From positions 1,989,001 through 2,053,000 of the forward strand of contig CP110972.1 in NCBI GenBank assembly GCA_028869255.1: a stretch of DNA of 64,000 bases, given 5' to 3'. The position numbers were made by a program, and so were the translations under genes. Positions 26,738-35,397 of this stretch are shown here, in pieces; position 1 is the stretch's first letter; each line of letters opens with the position of its first letter. The stretch is from Pseudomonas poae (lineage in GTDB: Bacteria > Pseudomonadota > Gammaproteobacteria > Pseudomonadales > Pseudomonadaceae). The notes below the pieces were generated by a model. The model was given only the letters and a program-made list of their open reading frames with translations. It was not told the origin of the DNA and searched no databases.

Positions 26738-26771
26738 GGCGCAAGGATTGCGCCGGTGAGCCGGGGCGGGC
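26738..26771 (+). repeat. 34-bp direct repeat, copy 2 (between cassette promoter region and hglS)
   Basis: Identical to 22752-22785 and in the same orientation. It lies 22 bp past the hglS stop. Together the copies bracket the micro-ORF and all four cassette genes. Confidence 0.85.
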
Positions 26772-26793
26772 ACTCGGTTTTTAGGCCAGGTTT

Positions 26794-28170
26794 TTACACC
26801 AGCAGCGTTTTGATGCACTCATCCATTGAGCGCTGCTGCGTCTCGTCATACAGCTTCAGCTCATCAATCGTCTGGCGCCCCAGCGCTTGCTCGAATTCGG
26901 CCTGGTTCGAATTGGCCGCGTAGTGACTCTGCGCCGCATCCCCCAGGTTCGACTGAAAAATCCCCGCTGCGCTTACCGGCAGAAAATCTTCATACACCAA
27001 GGGTTCCACGTCCACGTGGCCGGCTGCGATCAGTGCCTGCAGTGTGCGTGGCTGATCGGTCTGGCCGCGTGCCGCCAGGCCCTTTTGCGTGGTGAAGTAG
27101 CGGAAGTAGGCCAGGCCCTGTTCGCGCATCTGCGTGTGGTTATCCGGGAAGGCCTGGAAGTGATGCTCCATCAATTGCATATAGCGCGTGGCGTTGCCTT
27201 CATTGGGGAAGGCGCCCAGTGCATCGCGAGCGGCGTTCAGCAGTTGGTCGTAGAGGGCGCGGCCCTTGGGGGTGAGGGCGACGCCGCGTTGTTCGATTTC
27301 GCCGAAGCGCGCACTGTGGCTGCCCTGGGCGTCGGTGAAGGCGATGGGCTCGTCGAGGGCCTTGAAGCTGGTCTGGCGCAGCAGGATCGGGCAATGGCGG
27401 CGGGGTGGCCCCTCGATTACGGCCTTGGGGGTGATGCCTTTGCCGGGCATGGCGGCCTGCACCTGGTCGATGTCCAGGGTGCGTGGCGTCAGGTGGTTGA
27501 TATGCGGGCCCTTGAAGGCCACCACGTCGGCGATCAGGCGGTGCTGGTCGCTGAGCTGCTGGTACTGCGCGCCGGTGACGGTGGCGGTGTGATGCCAGCG
27601 AAAGGTTTCCAGGGCCTGGCGGATAAATTCCTCGGCATCCTGGGCGTCAAGGCCGTGGTCCTTTTCCGCTTTTTCGATCAGTGCAAGCGCGCCCGGGGTG
27701 AAGATCGAGCGCTTGGCCAAGGCGGTTTCGGCGAAGGCGCGTAGCTCCGGGTTTTCGATCAGTTCCAGACGCAGCAATGAGGTGAACACGCGAAACGGGC
27801 TGGTTTGCAGCGAGCGCTCATGCACGGCGCGAAAGGCGGTGGAATGCACCGGCACACCGGCCGGGGTCAGGTCGTAGTAGCCCACTGGTTGCATGCCCAT
27901 CACCGCAAACAGGCGGCTGATGGTCGACAGTTCTGCAGCCGTGCCCAGGCGGATGGCGCCATGGCGTTCCATGTCCAGGCGCTGGATTTCGCCGGTGCGC
28001 TGCAGCTGTCGCGCCAGGGCAGGTTCAGCCTCGAGTACGCGGGTGTTGGTCTCGGCCACCAACTCCATCAGCGCGCCATACAACGGAACTTCATCTCGGT
28101 ACATGTCGGACATGGCCTTGGAAAAGCCCTTGCGGATCTCATCGGGGCTGACATGTGCGGTGGTGTGCAT
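26794..28170 (-). CDS. hglS: 2-oxoadipate dioxygenase/decarboxylase (HglS, DUF1338, YdcJ-like)
   Basis: The 458-residue protein belongs to the DUF1338 family whose Pseudomonas putida member HglS converts 2-oxoadipate to D-2-hydroxyglutarate in D-lysine catabolism, using Fe(II) and O2. Counting from ATG 28170, His70 (ERHGAIR, with Arg74), His226 (HINHLTPR) and the Glu of GEIEQRG (291 or 293) match the reported metal ligands and substrate Arg to within a residue, which supports this start. AGGAA precedes it. An extension to 28302 lacks a ribosome-binding site. The divergent gene is an OprD porin. No other lysine-pathway gene is in the window. Confidence 0.88.
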   Translation of the reverse strand: MHTTAHVSPDEIRKGFSKAMSDMYRDEVPLYGALMELVAETNTRVLEAEPALARQLQRTGEIQRLDMERHGAIRLGTAAELSTISRLFAVMGMQPVGYYDLTPAGVPVHSTAFRAVHERSLQTSPFRVFTSLLRLELIENPELRAFAETALAKRSIFTPGALALIEKAEKDHGLDAQDAEEFIRQALETFRWHHTATVTGAQYQQLSDQHRLIADVVAFKGPHINHLTPRTLDIDQVQAAMPGKGITPKAVIEGPPRRHCPILLRQTSFKALDEPIAFTDAQGSHSARFGEIEQRGVALTPKGRALYDQLLNAARDALGAFPNEGNATRYMQLMEHHFQAFPDNHTQMREQGLAYFRYFTTQKGLAARGQTDQPRTLQALIAAGHVDVEPLVYEDFLPVSAAGIFQSNLGDAAQSHYAANSNQAEFEQALGRQTIDELKLYDETQQRSMDECIKTLLV

Positions 28171-28459
28171 AGAAAAATTCCTGATGGCTGGGGCGGTGAT
28201 GGTGGCCTCTTTGCGGATTTTGTTGAGCGCCAGGCCAGCTTGCAAACGAAGATTCCTCTGGACTTCATTCTGCAAATGAATGAGATGACCTGAATATGAC
28301 AAAAATCAGCCATCTGGAAATTTCATTTTTCGGGGTTTTTCCTAACTAATTCTTCACGGAGCAAGCCCCGGTCGGCATGAAAGAATCGTCACGTTCGCAA
28401 GGATGAAAACGTCGTTTCGCAGATCGCACACATAAAAATATGTTTAGGGGCCGTCGTTA

Positions 28460-29869
28460 ATGAAAATTTCTACACTGGCGTTGTCAATCACCGCCGCCGT
28501 TCTTGCACAACAGGTTTACGCGGATGATTTTGGGCTCGGCGCTCTGGGCACGGGCAATGGTCACAGCGGTTTCCTTGAAGACAGCCATGCGGCTATCAGC
28601 TCGCGGACCATGTACTACAGCGCGGATAACCGCTCGGGGACCAACAACGATCTGCGCGAAGCCGCCACAGCGCTGCGTTTTGACTACAAGTCCGGCTACA
28701 CCCAGGGCACTCTGGGCGTCGGTTTCGATGTCATGGCCTTCGGCGCCCTGCGCCTGGACGGTGGCGATGGCCACGCCGCGGGCCCTGGCCTGTCGGGCAA
28801 CGGCAACAGCTTCTTTCCGACCAAGAACAACGGCACCGAACCTGCCGACTCCTTCGGGCGTGCAGCGGGCAACGTGAAATTCCGTATTTCCCAGACCGAG
28901 TTGCACGTGGGCGGTGGCTTGGCGCCGGTGTTGCCGATCCTGGTGTCCAACGACAGCCGCGTGGCGCCGCAGACCTTTGACGGTGGTATCCTCACCTCGA
29001 ACGACATTCCCAACGTCACCTTCACCGGGGGTGAGCTGAACCGCGCCGAAGGCCGTGCCTCCAGCAACTCCACAGGGTTGAGCGTGGCCGGTGGCCTGCG
29101 TGACAGTGACAGCTTCAAGTTTGGTGGTGTGGACTACAAACCGTTTGGTTCTTCCGACAACGTGATCGCGAAAAACCTGACGTTGCAGTACTACTACGCC
29201 CAACTGCAAGACTTCTACAAACAGAACTACTTCGGCCTGGTCCACGTGCTGCCGCTGGGTAATGACCAGTCGTTCAAGACTGATCTGCGCTACTTCGACA
29301 GCTCCAGCGACGGCAAGAACGGTGAGAGCGGCTACCAGTTCAACAACAACGGCGGCTACGCCAAGCACGCCAACGAAGTGGACAACAAGACCTACAGTGC
29401 GGCCTTCACCTATCAGTTGGGTGGCAGTAGCCTGATGCTCGGCCACATCGGCGTGGGTGACGACGGCGGCTTTGTATGGGTGAATCAGGGCAGCCTGGCC
29501 GACCCGCATGCACAAGGCGCCGGCGGCAGCGACTTCTACCTGTTCACCGACGCCGTGGTCGGCCAGTTCTCCCGCGCGGGCGAGCAGGTCAATTTTGGCC
29601 AGTATTCGTATGACTTCAAGGCCTACGTCCCTGGCCTGAAGGCATCCGTGGCGTACCTGGATGGTTCGGACATCAAGTCGAAGGTGGCCGGCGGCCCTGA
29701 CCAGAAAGAAAACGAAACCGACTTCCGTCTGGACTATGTAGTACAGGCCGGCCCTCTGAAGGGCTTCGGTACCACCTTGCGTACCGGTACCTACCACGGC
29801 AAAAACACCGGCACTGCCGATCAGGATCAAACCCGCCTGATCTTCAACTACACGTACGCCATCTTCTAA
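28460..29869 (+). CDS. OprD family outer-membrane porin
   Basis: The 469-residue precursor has a signal peptide (MKISTLALSITAAVLAQQVYA) and the OprD pattern of an 18-strand barrel: DSHAAISSRTMYYSADNR and FRLDYVVQAGPLKGFGTTLR near the ends, alternating amphipathic strands, and a C-terminal YAIF ending in Phe as needed for outer-membrane insertion. These porins take up amino acids, carboxylates or small peptides; the substrate cannot be told. The ATG has an AGGGG ribosome-binding site. It lies alone between divergent hglS and the glucosidase gene 69 bp downstream. Confidence 0.9.
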   Translation: MKISTLALSITAAVLAQQVYADDFGLGALGTGNGHSGFLEDSHAAISSRTMYYSADNRSGTNNDLREAATALRFDYKSGYTQGTLGVGFDVMAFGALRLDGGDGHAAGPGLSGNGNSFFPTKNNGTEPADSFGRAAGNVKFRISQTELHVGGGLAPVLPILVSNDSRVAPQTFDGGILTSNDIPNVTFTGGELNRAEGRASSNSTGLSVAGGLRDSDSFKFGGVDYKPFGSSDNVIAKNLTLQYYYAQLQDFYKQNYFGLVHVLPLGNDQSFKTDLRYFDSSSDGKNGESGYQFNNNGGYAKHANEVDNKTYSAAFTYQLGGSSLMLGHIGVGDDGGFVWVNQGSLADPHAQGAGGSDFYLFTDAVVGQFSRAGEQVNFGQYSYDFKAYVPGLKASVAYLDGSDIKSKVAGGPDQKENETDFRLDYVVQAGPLKGFGTTLRTGTYHGKNTGTADQDQTRLIFNYTYAIF

Positions 29870-29938
29870 GTCTTCATGTGCAACGGGGCGCCATTGGGTT
29901 CTACACTGCTCGTCACCTGACAGGCGATGGAGGACCCA

Positions 29939-32575
29939 ATGACGGCCACGCCCGACAACCGAATTCTTGAAACAATCGAAGGCCAGCGCCTGGCGACCCA
30001 AGGTGCCGAGCGCTGGCGCGAGTGGGGCCCCTATTTAAGTGAACGCCAATGGGGCACGGTGCGCGAAGACTACAGCGCCGATGGCGATGCCTGGGCTTAC
30101 TTCCCGCATGAACATGCGCGCAGCCGCGCCTACCGCTGGGGCGAAGACGGTCTGGCCGGTTTCAGCGACAAGGCGCAACGCTGGTGCCTGGGCCTGGCCC
30201 TGTGGAACGAGCGCGATGCAATCATCAAGGAACGCCTGTTCGGCCTGAACAACGCCGAGGGCAACCACGGTGAGGACGTCAAGGAACTGTACTTTTTCGT
30301 CGACGGCGTACCGAGCCATGCCTACATGCGCATGCTCTACAAATACCCGCACGCGGCTTTTCCCTACACCGACCTGATCGCCGAAAATGCGCGACGCGGG
30401 CTGGGCGATGCCGAGTATGAAATCCTCGACACCGGTGTGTTTGAAGACAACCGCTATTGCGATGTCACTGTCGAATATGCCAAGCACCAGCCCGACGAGA
30501 TCTTTATGCGCGTGACCGTGCACAATCGCTCGGATCAGCCGACGCGTCTGCAGCTGTTGCCGCAGCTGTGGGCGCGCAATGACTGGAGCTGGACCCATGA
30601 CGCGCCCAAGCCGCAGTTGACGCTGGAGGGCGGGCGGGTGCTGGCGCGGCATCATGAGCTGGACGATCGGCATCTCAGCGCCTGGGGCCAAGATGGCGTG
30701 GAATGGCTGTTCTGCGAGAACGAAAGCAACTTTCCGTTGCTGGACGGCAACCCGGCGCCGGGGCCGTTCAAGGATGGGATCAACGATTACCTGGTGCAAG
30801 GCGCGGATACTGCGATTCGCCGCGACGCCGGCACCAAGGTCGCTGCGCGTTTCATCCTCGACCTGGCGGGCCTCGAAAGCCAAACCGTGTATGTGCGTTT
30901 TGCGCCCGTGACGGCGCCCGAAGTCAATGCGCGCAAGGTGTTCGAGCAACGTCGCCAGGAGGCGGATGACTTTTACGCCGCCCTGCAACATGGCTTGAAA
31001 GACGAGGATGCGCGCAATGTGCAGCGTCAGGCGTTGGCCGGGTTGCTGTGGTCCAAGCAGCTCTACTATTTTGACGTGAACCAGTGGCTCGACGGCGACC
31101 CGGCCCAACCCGCGCCGCCGCCTGAACGCCTGCACATCCGCAATACCCATTGGCGGCATTTGTCCAACTTCGACATCCTCTCCATGCCCGACACCTGGGA
31201 ATACCCGTGGTACGCCTCTTGGGACCAGGGCTTTCAGGCCGTGGCCTTCGCGTTGATCGACCCCGGGTATGCCAAGCAACAGTTGTTGCTGCTGGTGAAG
31301 GACCGATTCATGCACCCCAACGGCCAGTTGCCGGCCTATGAGTGGCGTTTCGACGACGCCAACCCACCGGTGCATGCCTGGGCCAGCTGGCGGGTGTATC
31401 AGCAGGACAAGGCACTGACCGGTGTAGGCGATATGGATTTTCTTGAGAGAATCTTCCATAAGCTGCTGCTGAATTTTTCCTGGTGGGTCAACCGCAAGGA
31501 TGCCGAAGGGCGCAACCTGTTCCAGGGCGGCTTCCTGGGCCTGGACAATATTGCCTTGTTCGACCGCTCGGCCACCCTGCCGCCGGGTTATCAACTGGAT
31601 CAGGCCGACGGCACCGCGTGGGTCGCGGCGTATGCGCTGGACCTGATGCGTATCGGGCTGGAGTTGGCCAAACGTAATGCGGTCTACGTTGATATTGCCG
31701 TGAAATTTTTCGAGCACTTCCTGTATATCGCCGGCGCAATCAACCGTGTCGATGAGAGTGCCGAAGGCTTGTGGGATGAGCAGGACCTGTTTTTCTACGA
31801 TGTACTGCACCGTCCCGACGGCCAGAACGAACCGGTGCGCCTGCGCTCCATCGTCGGGCTGATGCCGCTGTTTGCGGTGCTGGTGCTGGAACAGCGCGAG
31901 CATGAGGGCCTGGAGGGGTTGCGTGAGCGCCTGCTGGGGTTCATGCACCACCGGCCGGACCTGGCCAAGTTGGTGTCGCGCTGGAACGAACCCGGGCAGG
32001 GCAACCGCCTGCTGCTGGCGTTGCTGCGCGGTGAGCGCACCAAGGACTTGCTGCGGCGCATGCTCGATGACAGCGAGTTTCTCTCGGCGTTTGGCGTGCG
32101 CTCCTTGTCCAAAGCCTTCGCCGAGGAGCCACTGGCGCTGAAGATGAACGGCGACACCTTGTGCGCACGCTACCAGCCCGGCGAATCCGACTCGCGCTTG
32201 TACGGCGGCAACTCCAATTGGCGCGGGCCATTGTGGATGCCGGTGAACTACATGCTGATCGAGTCCCTGCGCGAATTTCACCGCTACTACGCGGACAACT
32301 TCTCGGTGGAGTACCCGACTGGCAGTGGATACCTGTCATCCCTGCAGGAAGTGGCCGACAGCCTGAGCCAGCGCCTGACCGGTTTGTTCCTGCGTGATGA
32401 AAATGGAGTGCGGCCTTCGATGGCGGGGTATGCGCAGTTGGAGGCCGACCCGGCCAGCCGCGATTTAGTGTTGTTCCATGAGTATTTCCATGGCGAGACC
32501 GGGCGAGGGCTGGGGGCTTCGCACCAGACGGGGTGGAGTGCGTTGGTGGCGTTGCTGCTGCAGCCCAAAACCTAA
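29939..32575 (+). CDS. GH63-like glucosidase (MGH1-type glycoside hydrolase)
   Basis: The 878-residue cytosolic protein has no signal peptide. The N-terminal half is beta-rich; the C-terminal half is an alpha/alpha barrel with WYASWDQGFQ, AYEWRFDDANPPVHAWA and the terminal FHEYFHGETGRGLGASHQTG, motifs of bacterial GH63-type alpha-glucosidase/mannosylglycerate-hydrolase-like proteins. The Asp of WDQGF and the Glu of HGETG are the likely acid/base pair. ATG 29939 has GGAGG upstream. Natural substrate unknown; it may act on trehalose-like or glucosylglycerate-type solutes. A single-gene unit followed by a REPIN. Confidence 0.85.
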   Translation: MTATPDNRILETIEGQRLATQGAERWREWGPYLSERQWGTVREDYSADGDAWAYFPHEHARSRAYRWGEDGLAGFSDKAQRWCLGLALWNERDAIIKERLFGLNNAEGNHGEDVKELYFFVDGVPSHAYMRMLYKYPHAAFPYTDLIAENARRGLGDAEYEILDTGVFEDNRYCDVTVEYAKHQPDEIFMRVTVHNRSDQPTRLQLLPQLWARNDWSWTHDAPKPQLTLEGGRVLARHHELDDRHLSAWGQDGVEWLFCENESNFPLLDGNPAPGPFKDGINDYLVQGADTAIRRDAGTKVAARFILDLAGLESQTVYVRFAPVTAPEVNARKVFEQRRQEADDFYAALQHGLKDEDARNVQRQALAGLLWSKQLYYFDVNQWLDGDPAQPAPPPERLHIRNTHWRHLSNFDILSMPDTWEYPWYASWDQGFQAVAFALIDPGYAKQQLLLLVKDRFMHPNGQLPAYEWRFDDANPPVHAWASWRVYQQDKALTGVGDMDFLERIFHKLLLNFSWWVNRKDAEGRNLFQGGFLGLDNIALFDRSATLPPGYQLDQADGTAWVAAYALDLMRIGLELAKRNAVYVDIAVKFFEHFLYIAGAINRVDESAEGLWDEQDLFFYDVLHRPDGQNEPVRLRSIVGLMPLFAVLVLEQREHEGLEGLRERLLGFMHHRPDLAKLVSRWNEPGQGNRLLLALLRGERTKDLLRRMLDDSEFLSAFGVRSLSKAFAEEPLALKMNGDTLCARYQPGESDSRLYGGNSNWRGPLWMPVNYMLIESLREFHRYYADNFSVEYPTGSGYLSSLQEVADSLSQRLTGLFLRDENGVRPSMAGYAQLEADPASRDLVLFHEYFHGETGRGLGASHQTGWSALVALLLQPKT

Positions 32576-32589
32576 GCACAATCACCTGA

Positions 32590-32681
32590 TGTGGGCGCTT
32601 GCTTGCCGGCGATAGGGGTCGATCAGCCAACTTTGATGCAGGCAGGGCCGACGTCATCGCAGGCAAGCCAGCTCCCACATT
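32590..32681. repeat. REPIN after the glucosidase gene
   Basis: TGTGGGCGCTTGCTTGCC (a diverged half) is followed by a well-preserved half ATCGCAGGCAAGCCAGCTCC ending CACAT. Confidence 0.8.
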
Positions 32682-32710
32682 GATGCTGCGTTGATTTCGA
32701 AATTGTCGGC

Positions 32711-32738
32711 AAAAAAATCCCGCCTGAAAAGGCGGGAT
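32711..32738 (-). terminator. Rho-independent terminator of the SCP2 gene
   Basis: On the minus strand ATCCCGCC-TTTTCA-GGCGGGAT is followed by TTTTTTT. It lies 24 bp after the SCP2 stop and ends the phosphatase-SCP2 operon. Confidence 0.9.
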
Positions 32739-32761
32739 CGGAATTCAGGGTTACCCGTGAA

Positions 32762-33076
32762 TCAGGAAGGGAACAGCTCGCTCAGCTTCATGGCCAGCAT
32801 CATGTCGCCTTCGGTGCGCAGCTTGCCGCTCATGAAAGCCTGCATGCCGTCGGTCTCGCCGCTGACGATGCCTTCCATGGTTTCGCCGTCGGTGACCAGG
32901 GTCACTTGGGCGTCCGGGTTTTCGCCTTCCAGCAGTTCGCAGGTGTTGTTCTTGACCACCAGCGAGAAATTCTGGGTGTCGTCGATACGGAAACCGAATA
33001 CCAGGTCCAGACCGTCGGCAGCGGCTGGGTTGAATTTGGCTTTCATTGCTTCTACAGCTTTGGCTACTTCAGTCAT
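32762..33076 (-). CDS. SCP2 sterol-binding domain protein
   Basis: The 104-residue protein is one SCP2 fold (FGFRIDDTQNFSLVVKNNTC, DAQVTLVTDGETMEGIVSGE, AFMSGKLRTEGDMMLAMKLS). Such stand-alone domains bind fatty-acyl-CoA or other hydrophobic ligands in the cytosol. It follows the histidine phosphatase gene by 56 bp in the same direction and ends in a strong terminator, so the two form an operon. The role in Pseudomonas is not established; lipid or acyl-CoA handling is the reasonable guess. Confidence 0.9.
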   Translation of the reverse strand: MTEVAKAVEAMKAKFNPAAADGLDLVFGFRIDDTQNFSLVVKNNTCELLEGENPDAQVTLVTDGETMEGIVSGETDGMQAFMSGKLRTEGDMMLAMKLSELFPS

Positions 33077-33132
33077 GGTTTCGATCCTTTAGGGTTGAGT
33101 CCAGTGACCTTTGGGTCACGGTTGGCCGCAGC

Positions 33133-33843
33133 TCATCGGAACGTGATGAGCTGCGGCGCCTTCAACAGTTGCAAGTGGGTATGGCTGTTGAAGGAAGCCA
33201 GTGCCACCTCGCGACCGCGGAATTTCAGCTGGTTGAGCGAGGTGTTAACAATTTGCCAGTTCAGTTCGAAAGCCTGCGCGGCAGGCATCCGGGTAATCAG
33301 GTGGAGCAGGGCGGTGATGGTGCCGCCGGAGGTGAATACGGCGATTTTCTGCGCGTTGTCCGCCGCTTCAAGAATACGTTGCAGGCCGCCCTGGACCCGT
33401 TCCACGAACCCCAGCCAGCTTTCCAGCCCCGGCGGGTCATAAGTGCCCGCCAGCCAGCGTTCGATGATCAACGCGAAGATGCGCTGGAACTCGCTGCGGT
33501 TTTGCGCGGCGTTGCGCAGGATATCCAGGGCATGCGGCTCGGTGGTGAGCAGGTCGGGGAGCAGGGCGCGGATGATCGCTTCGGCGTCGAATTCGTTGAA
33601 CGCTGTGTCGATTTCCAATGGCGGAACTGCTAGCCCGAGGGCGCTGTACTGATCGAACGTGGTCGTGGCGGTGTGCTGCTGGCGACGCAAATCGCCCGAG
33701 ACACAGCGGTCGAACGAGAGGCCCATGTCCGCCAGGTGGCGGCCGAGCACTTGCGCCTGTTCCACACCGATGGGCGACAGGACGTCATAGTCGTCTGCAC
33801 CGAAGGAGGCCTGGCCATGTCGAATCAGATAAATGCTGCCCAC
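33133..33843 (-). CDS. Histidine phosphatase (phosphoglycerate mutase) family protein
   Basis: The 236-residue protein has the LIRHGQASFG phospho-His motif (His9) and the arginine loop SGDLRRQQHTA. The second catalytic His, usually in SHGG, is replaced: the sequence reads FTSGGTITALLH. It may therefore be a divergent phosphatase or weakly active. I chose the GTG at 33843 (GSIYLIRHG), which has GGGAAACGG upstream; an ATG at 33903 gives a 20-residue extension of poor character. It is first in the operon with the SCP2 gene and divergent from sohB, sharing a 192-bp upstream region. Confidence 0.8.
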   Translation of the reverse strand: MGSIYLIRHGQASFGADDYDVLSPIGVEQAQVLGRHLADMGLSFDRCVSGDLRRQQHTATTTFDQYSALGLAVPPLEIDTAFNEFDAEAIIRALLPDLLTTEPHALDILRNAAQNRSEFQRIFALIIERWLAGTYDPPGLESWLGFVERVQGGLQRILEAADNAQKIAVFTSGGTITALLHLITRMPAAQAFELNWQIVNTSLNQLKFRGREVALASFNSHTHLQLLKAPQLITFR

Positions 33844-34035
33844 GTCCGTTTCCCGGTACGTTGAAGGTCTGGCGAGGTTATGAGGATGCCGAAGAGCTGT
33901 CAATGAAAAAACATACGCTTGTTTTAAAAGCGCGTTGGAGACGCGCTGCTGGCGGTTTGATCACTGGCCCGAACGCAGTGCCGCCGGTATGCTGGGGCAA
34001 TCCGCGCGTGGCGCACTGCACTTGTAAGGAGCAAC

Positions 34036-35062
34036 ATGGATTTTCTGGCTGAATACGCAAGCTTTTTGGCGAAGACCGTGACCCTGGTGGTCGCCATCCT
34101 GGTGGTGTTGATCAGTTTCGCCGCATTGCGCAGCAAAGGCCGTCGCAAATCCGCCGGGCAGTTGCAGGTCAGCAAGCTCAATGATTTCTACAAGGGGCTG
34201 CGTGAGCGCCTCGAGTCGAGTTTGCTCGACAAGGACCAGCTCAAGGCCCTGCGCAAATCCGAAAGCAAGACCGAGAAAAAGAACGGCAAAAAAGAAGCCG
34301 GAGGCCAAGCCGCGGGTGTTTGTGCTGGACTTCGATGGCGACATCAAAGCCTCGGCCACCGAGAGCCTGCGTCATGAAATCACCGCCTTGCTGAGCCTGG
34401 CCACACCCAAGGATGAAGTGGTGCTGCGCCTGGAAAGCGGCGGCGGCATGGTGCACAGCTATGGCCTGGCCTCGTCGCAACTGGCGCGTATCCGTCAGGC
34501 GGGCGTGCCGTTGACCGTATGCATCGACAAGGTGGCGGCCAGCGGCGGCTACATGATGGCGTGCATCGGCGAGAAAATTATCAGCGCACCGTTTGCCATC
34601 CTGGGTTCGATTGGCGTGGTGGCGCAGTTGCCCAACGTCAACCGTCTGCTGAAAAAGCACGATATCGACTTTGAAGTGCTGACCGCCGGTGAATACAAAC
34701 GCACCCTCACGGTGTTTGGCGAAAACACCGAGAAGGGCCGCGAGAAGTTCCAGGAGGACCTGGATATCACCCATCAGCTGTTCAAGAACTTTGTGTCGCG
34801 CTATCGCCCACAACTGGCAATCGATGATGTGGCGACCGGGGAAGTGTGGCTGGGTGTTGCCGCGCTCGACAAGCAACTGGTCGACGAGCTGCAAACCAGC
34901 GACGAATACCTCGCCACCAAGGCCAAGACTGCCGAGGTGTTCCACCTGCACTATGCCGAGCGTAAAAGCCTGCAAGAGCGCGTGGGCCTGGCGGCCAGCG
35001 GTTCGGTGGACCGAGTGTTGCTGACTTGGTGGAGCCGGTTGACCCAGCAGCGGTTTTGGTAA
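34036..35062 (+). pseudogene. sohB: Protease SohB (S49 signal peptide peptidase family), frameshifted
   Basis: The first frame encodes the N-terminal membrane segment (AKTVTLVVAILVVLISFAAL) and a basic linker (KTEKKNGKK). The second, from about 34294, encodes the S49 protease domain: RVFVLDFDGDIKASA, the catalytic Ser in ILGSIGVVAQLPN and the Lys region in EYKRTLTVFGENTEKGREKF. The shift is in AAAAAA at 34288-34293: one fewer A gives GKKKPEAKPRVFVLDF and a 341-residue protein, the normal SohB length. SohB is an inner-membrane protease with its active site in the periplasm. Both halves being well preserved argues for sequencing error or a very recent mutation. Confidence 0.88.
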
Positions 35063-35397
35063 GCCGGTCTGCAGAAGGGAGGTGATTCTTGTAGGGGGGT
35101 TGGCGTCCCCTACAGGCGTTGCCTTTTTCAAATGAGTGTTGTGTTGGTCCGGGGACAGATCTTGTAATAGTTTTGCGTTGTAGGAAATTTAGGTTTCGAT
35201 TGTACGATTCAAGTCCTTTTCTAAGTGCAGGACTTGCATGAACGCCCTCTCGGAGCCTCCCAGTCGTCTTTCCCCAAGACATCCGCTGCCGCTGTTCCCG
35301 CTTAAGCACCCCGTATTCCGACTGCTAACCTTGACCCGGTCCACTGATCGCGCTGTGCCGTGTCCGGCATTCTGAAATCTATAAAGAGACTTTTTAA
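35063..35397. other. Intergenic region with two hairpins before the terC-like gene
   Basis: GTAGGGG (35091-35097) pairs with CCCCTAC (35107-35113) and is followed by AGGCGTTGCCTTTTT, a plausible terminator for sohB. AAGTCCT (35211-35217) pairs with AGGACTT (35229-35235). I compared the region with the yybP-ykoY manganese riboswitch often found before terC genes and saw no match. TATAAAGAGA shortly before ATG 35398 serves as a weak ribosome-binding site. Confidence 0.45.

Noticed and set aside
34181..34290. Separate start for the SohB protease half at 34181
   Set aside because: The residues before the shift site are the out-of-frame reading of the SohB linker, not a real N-terminus.
35130..35397. 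yybP-ykoY manganese riboswitch before the terC-like gene
   Set aside because: Searched by eye for the conserved core because the family often carries it; only simple hairpins were found.
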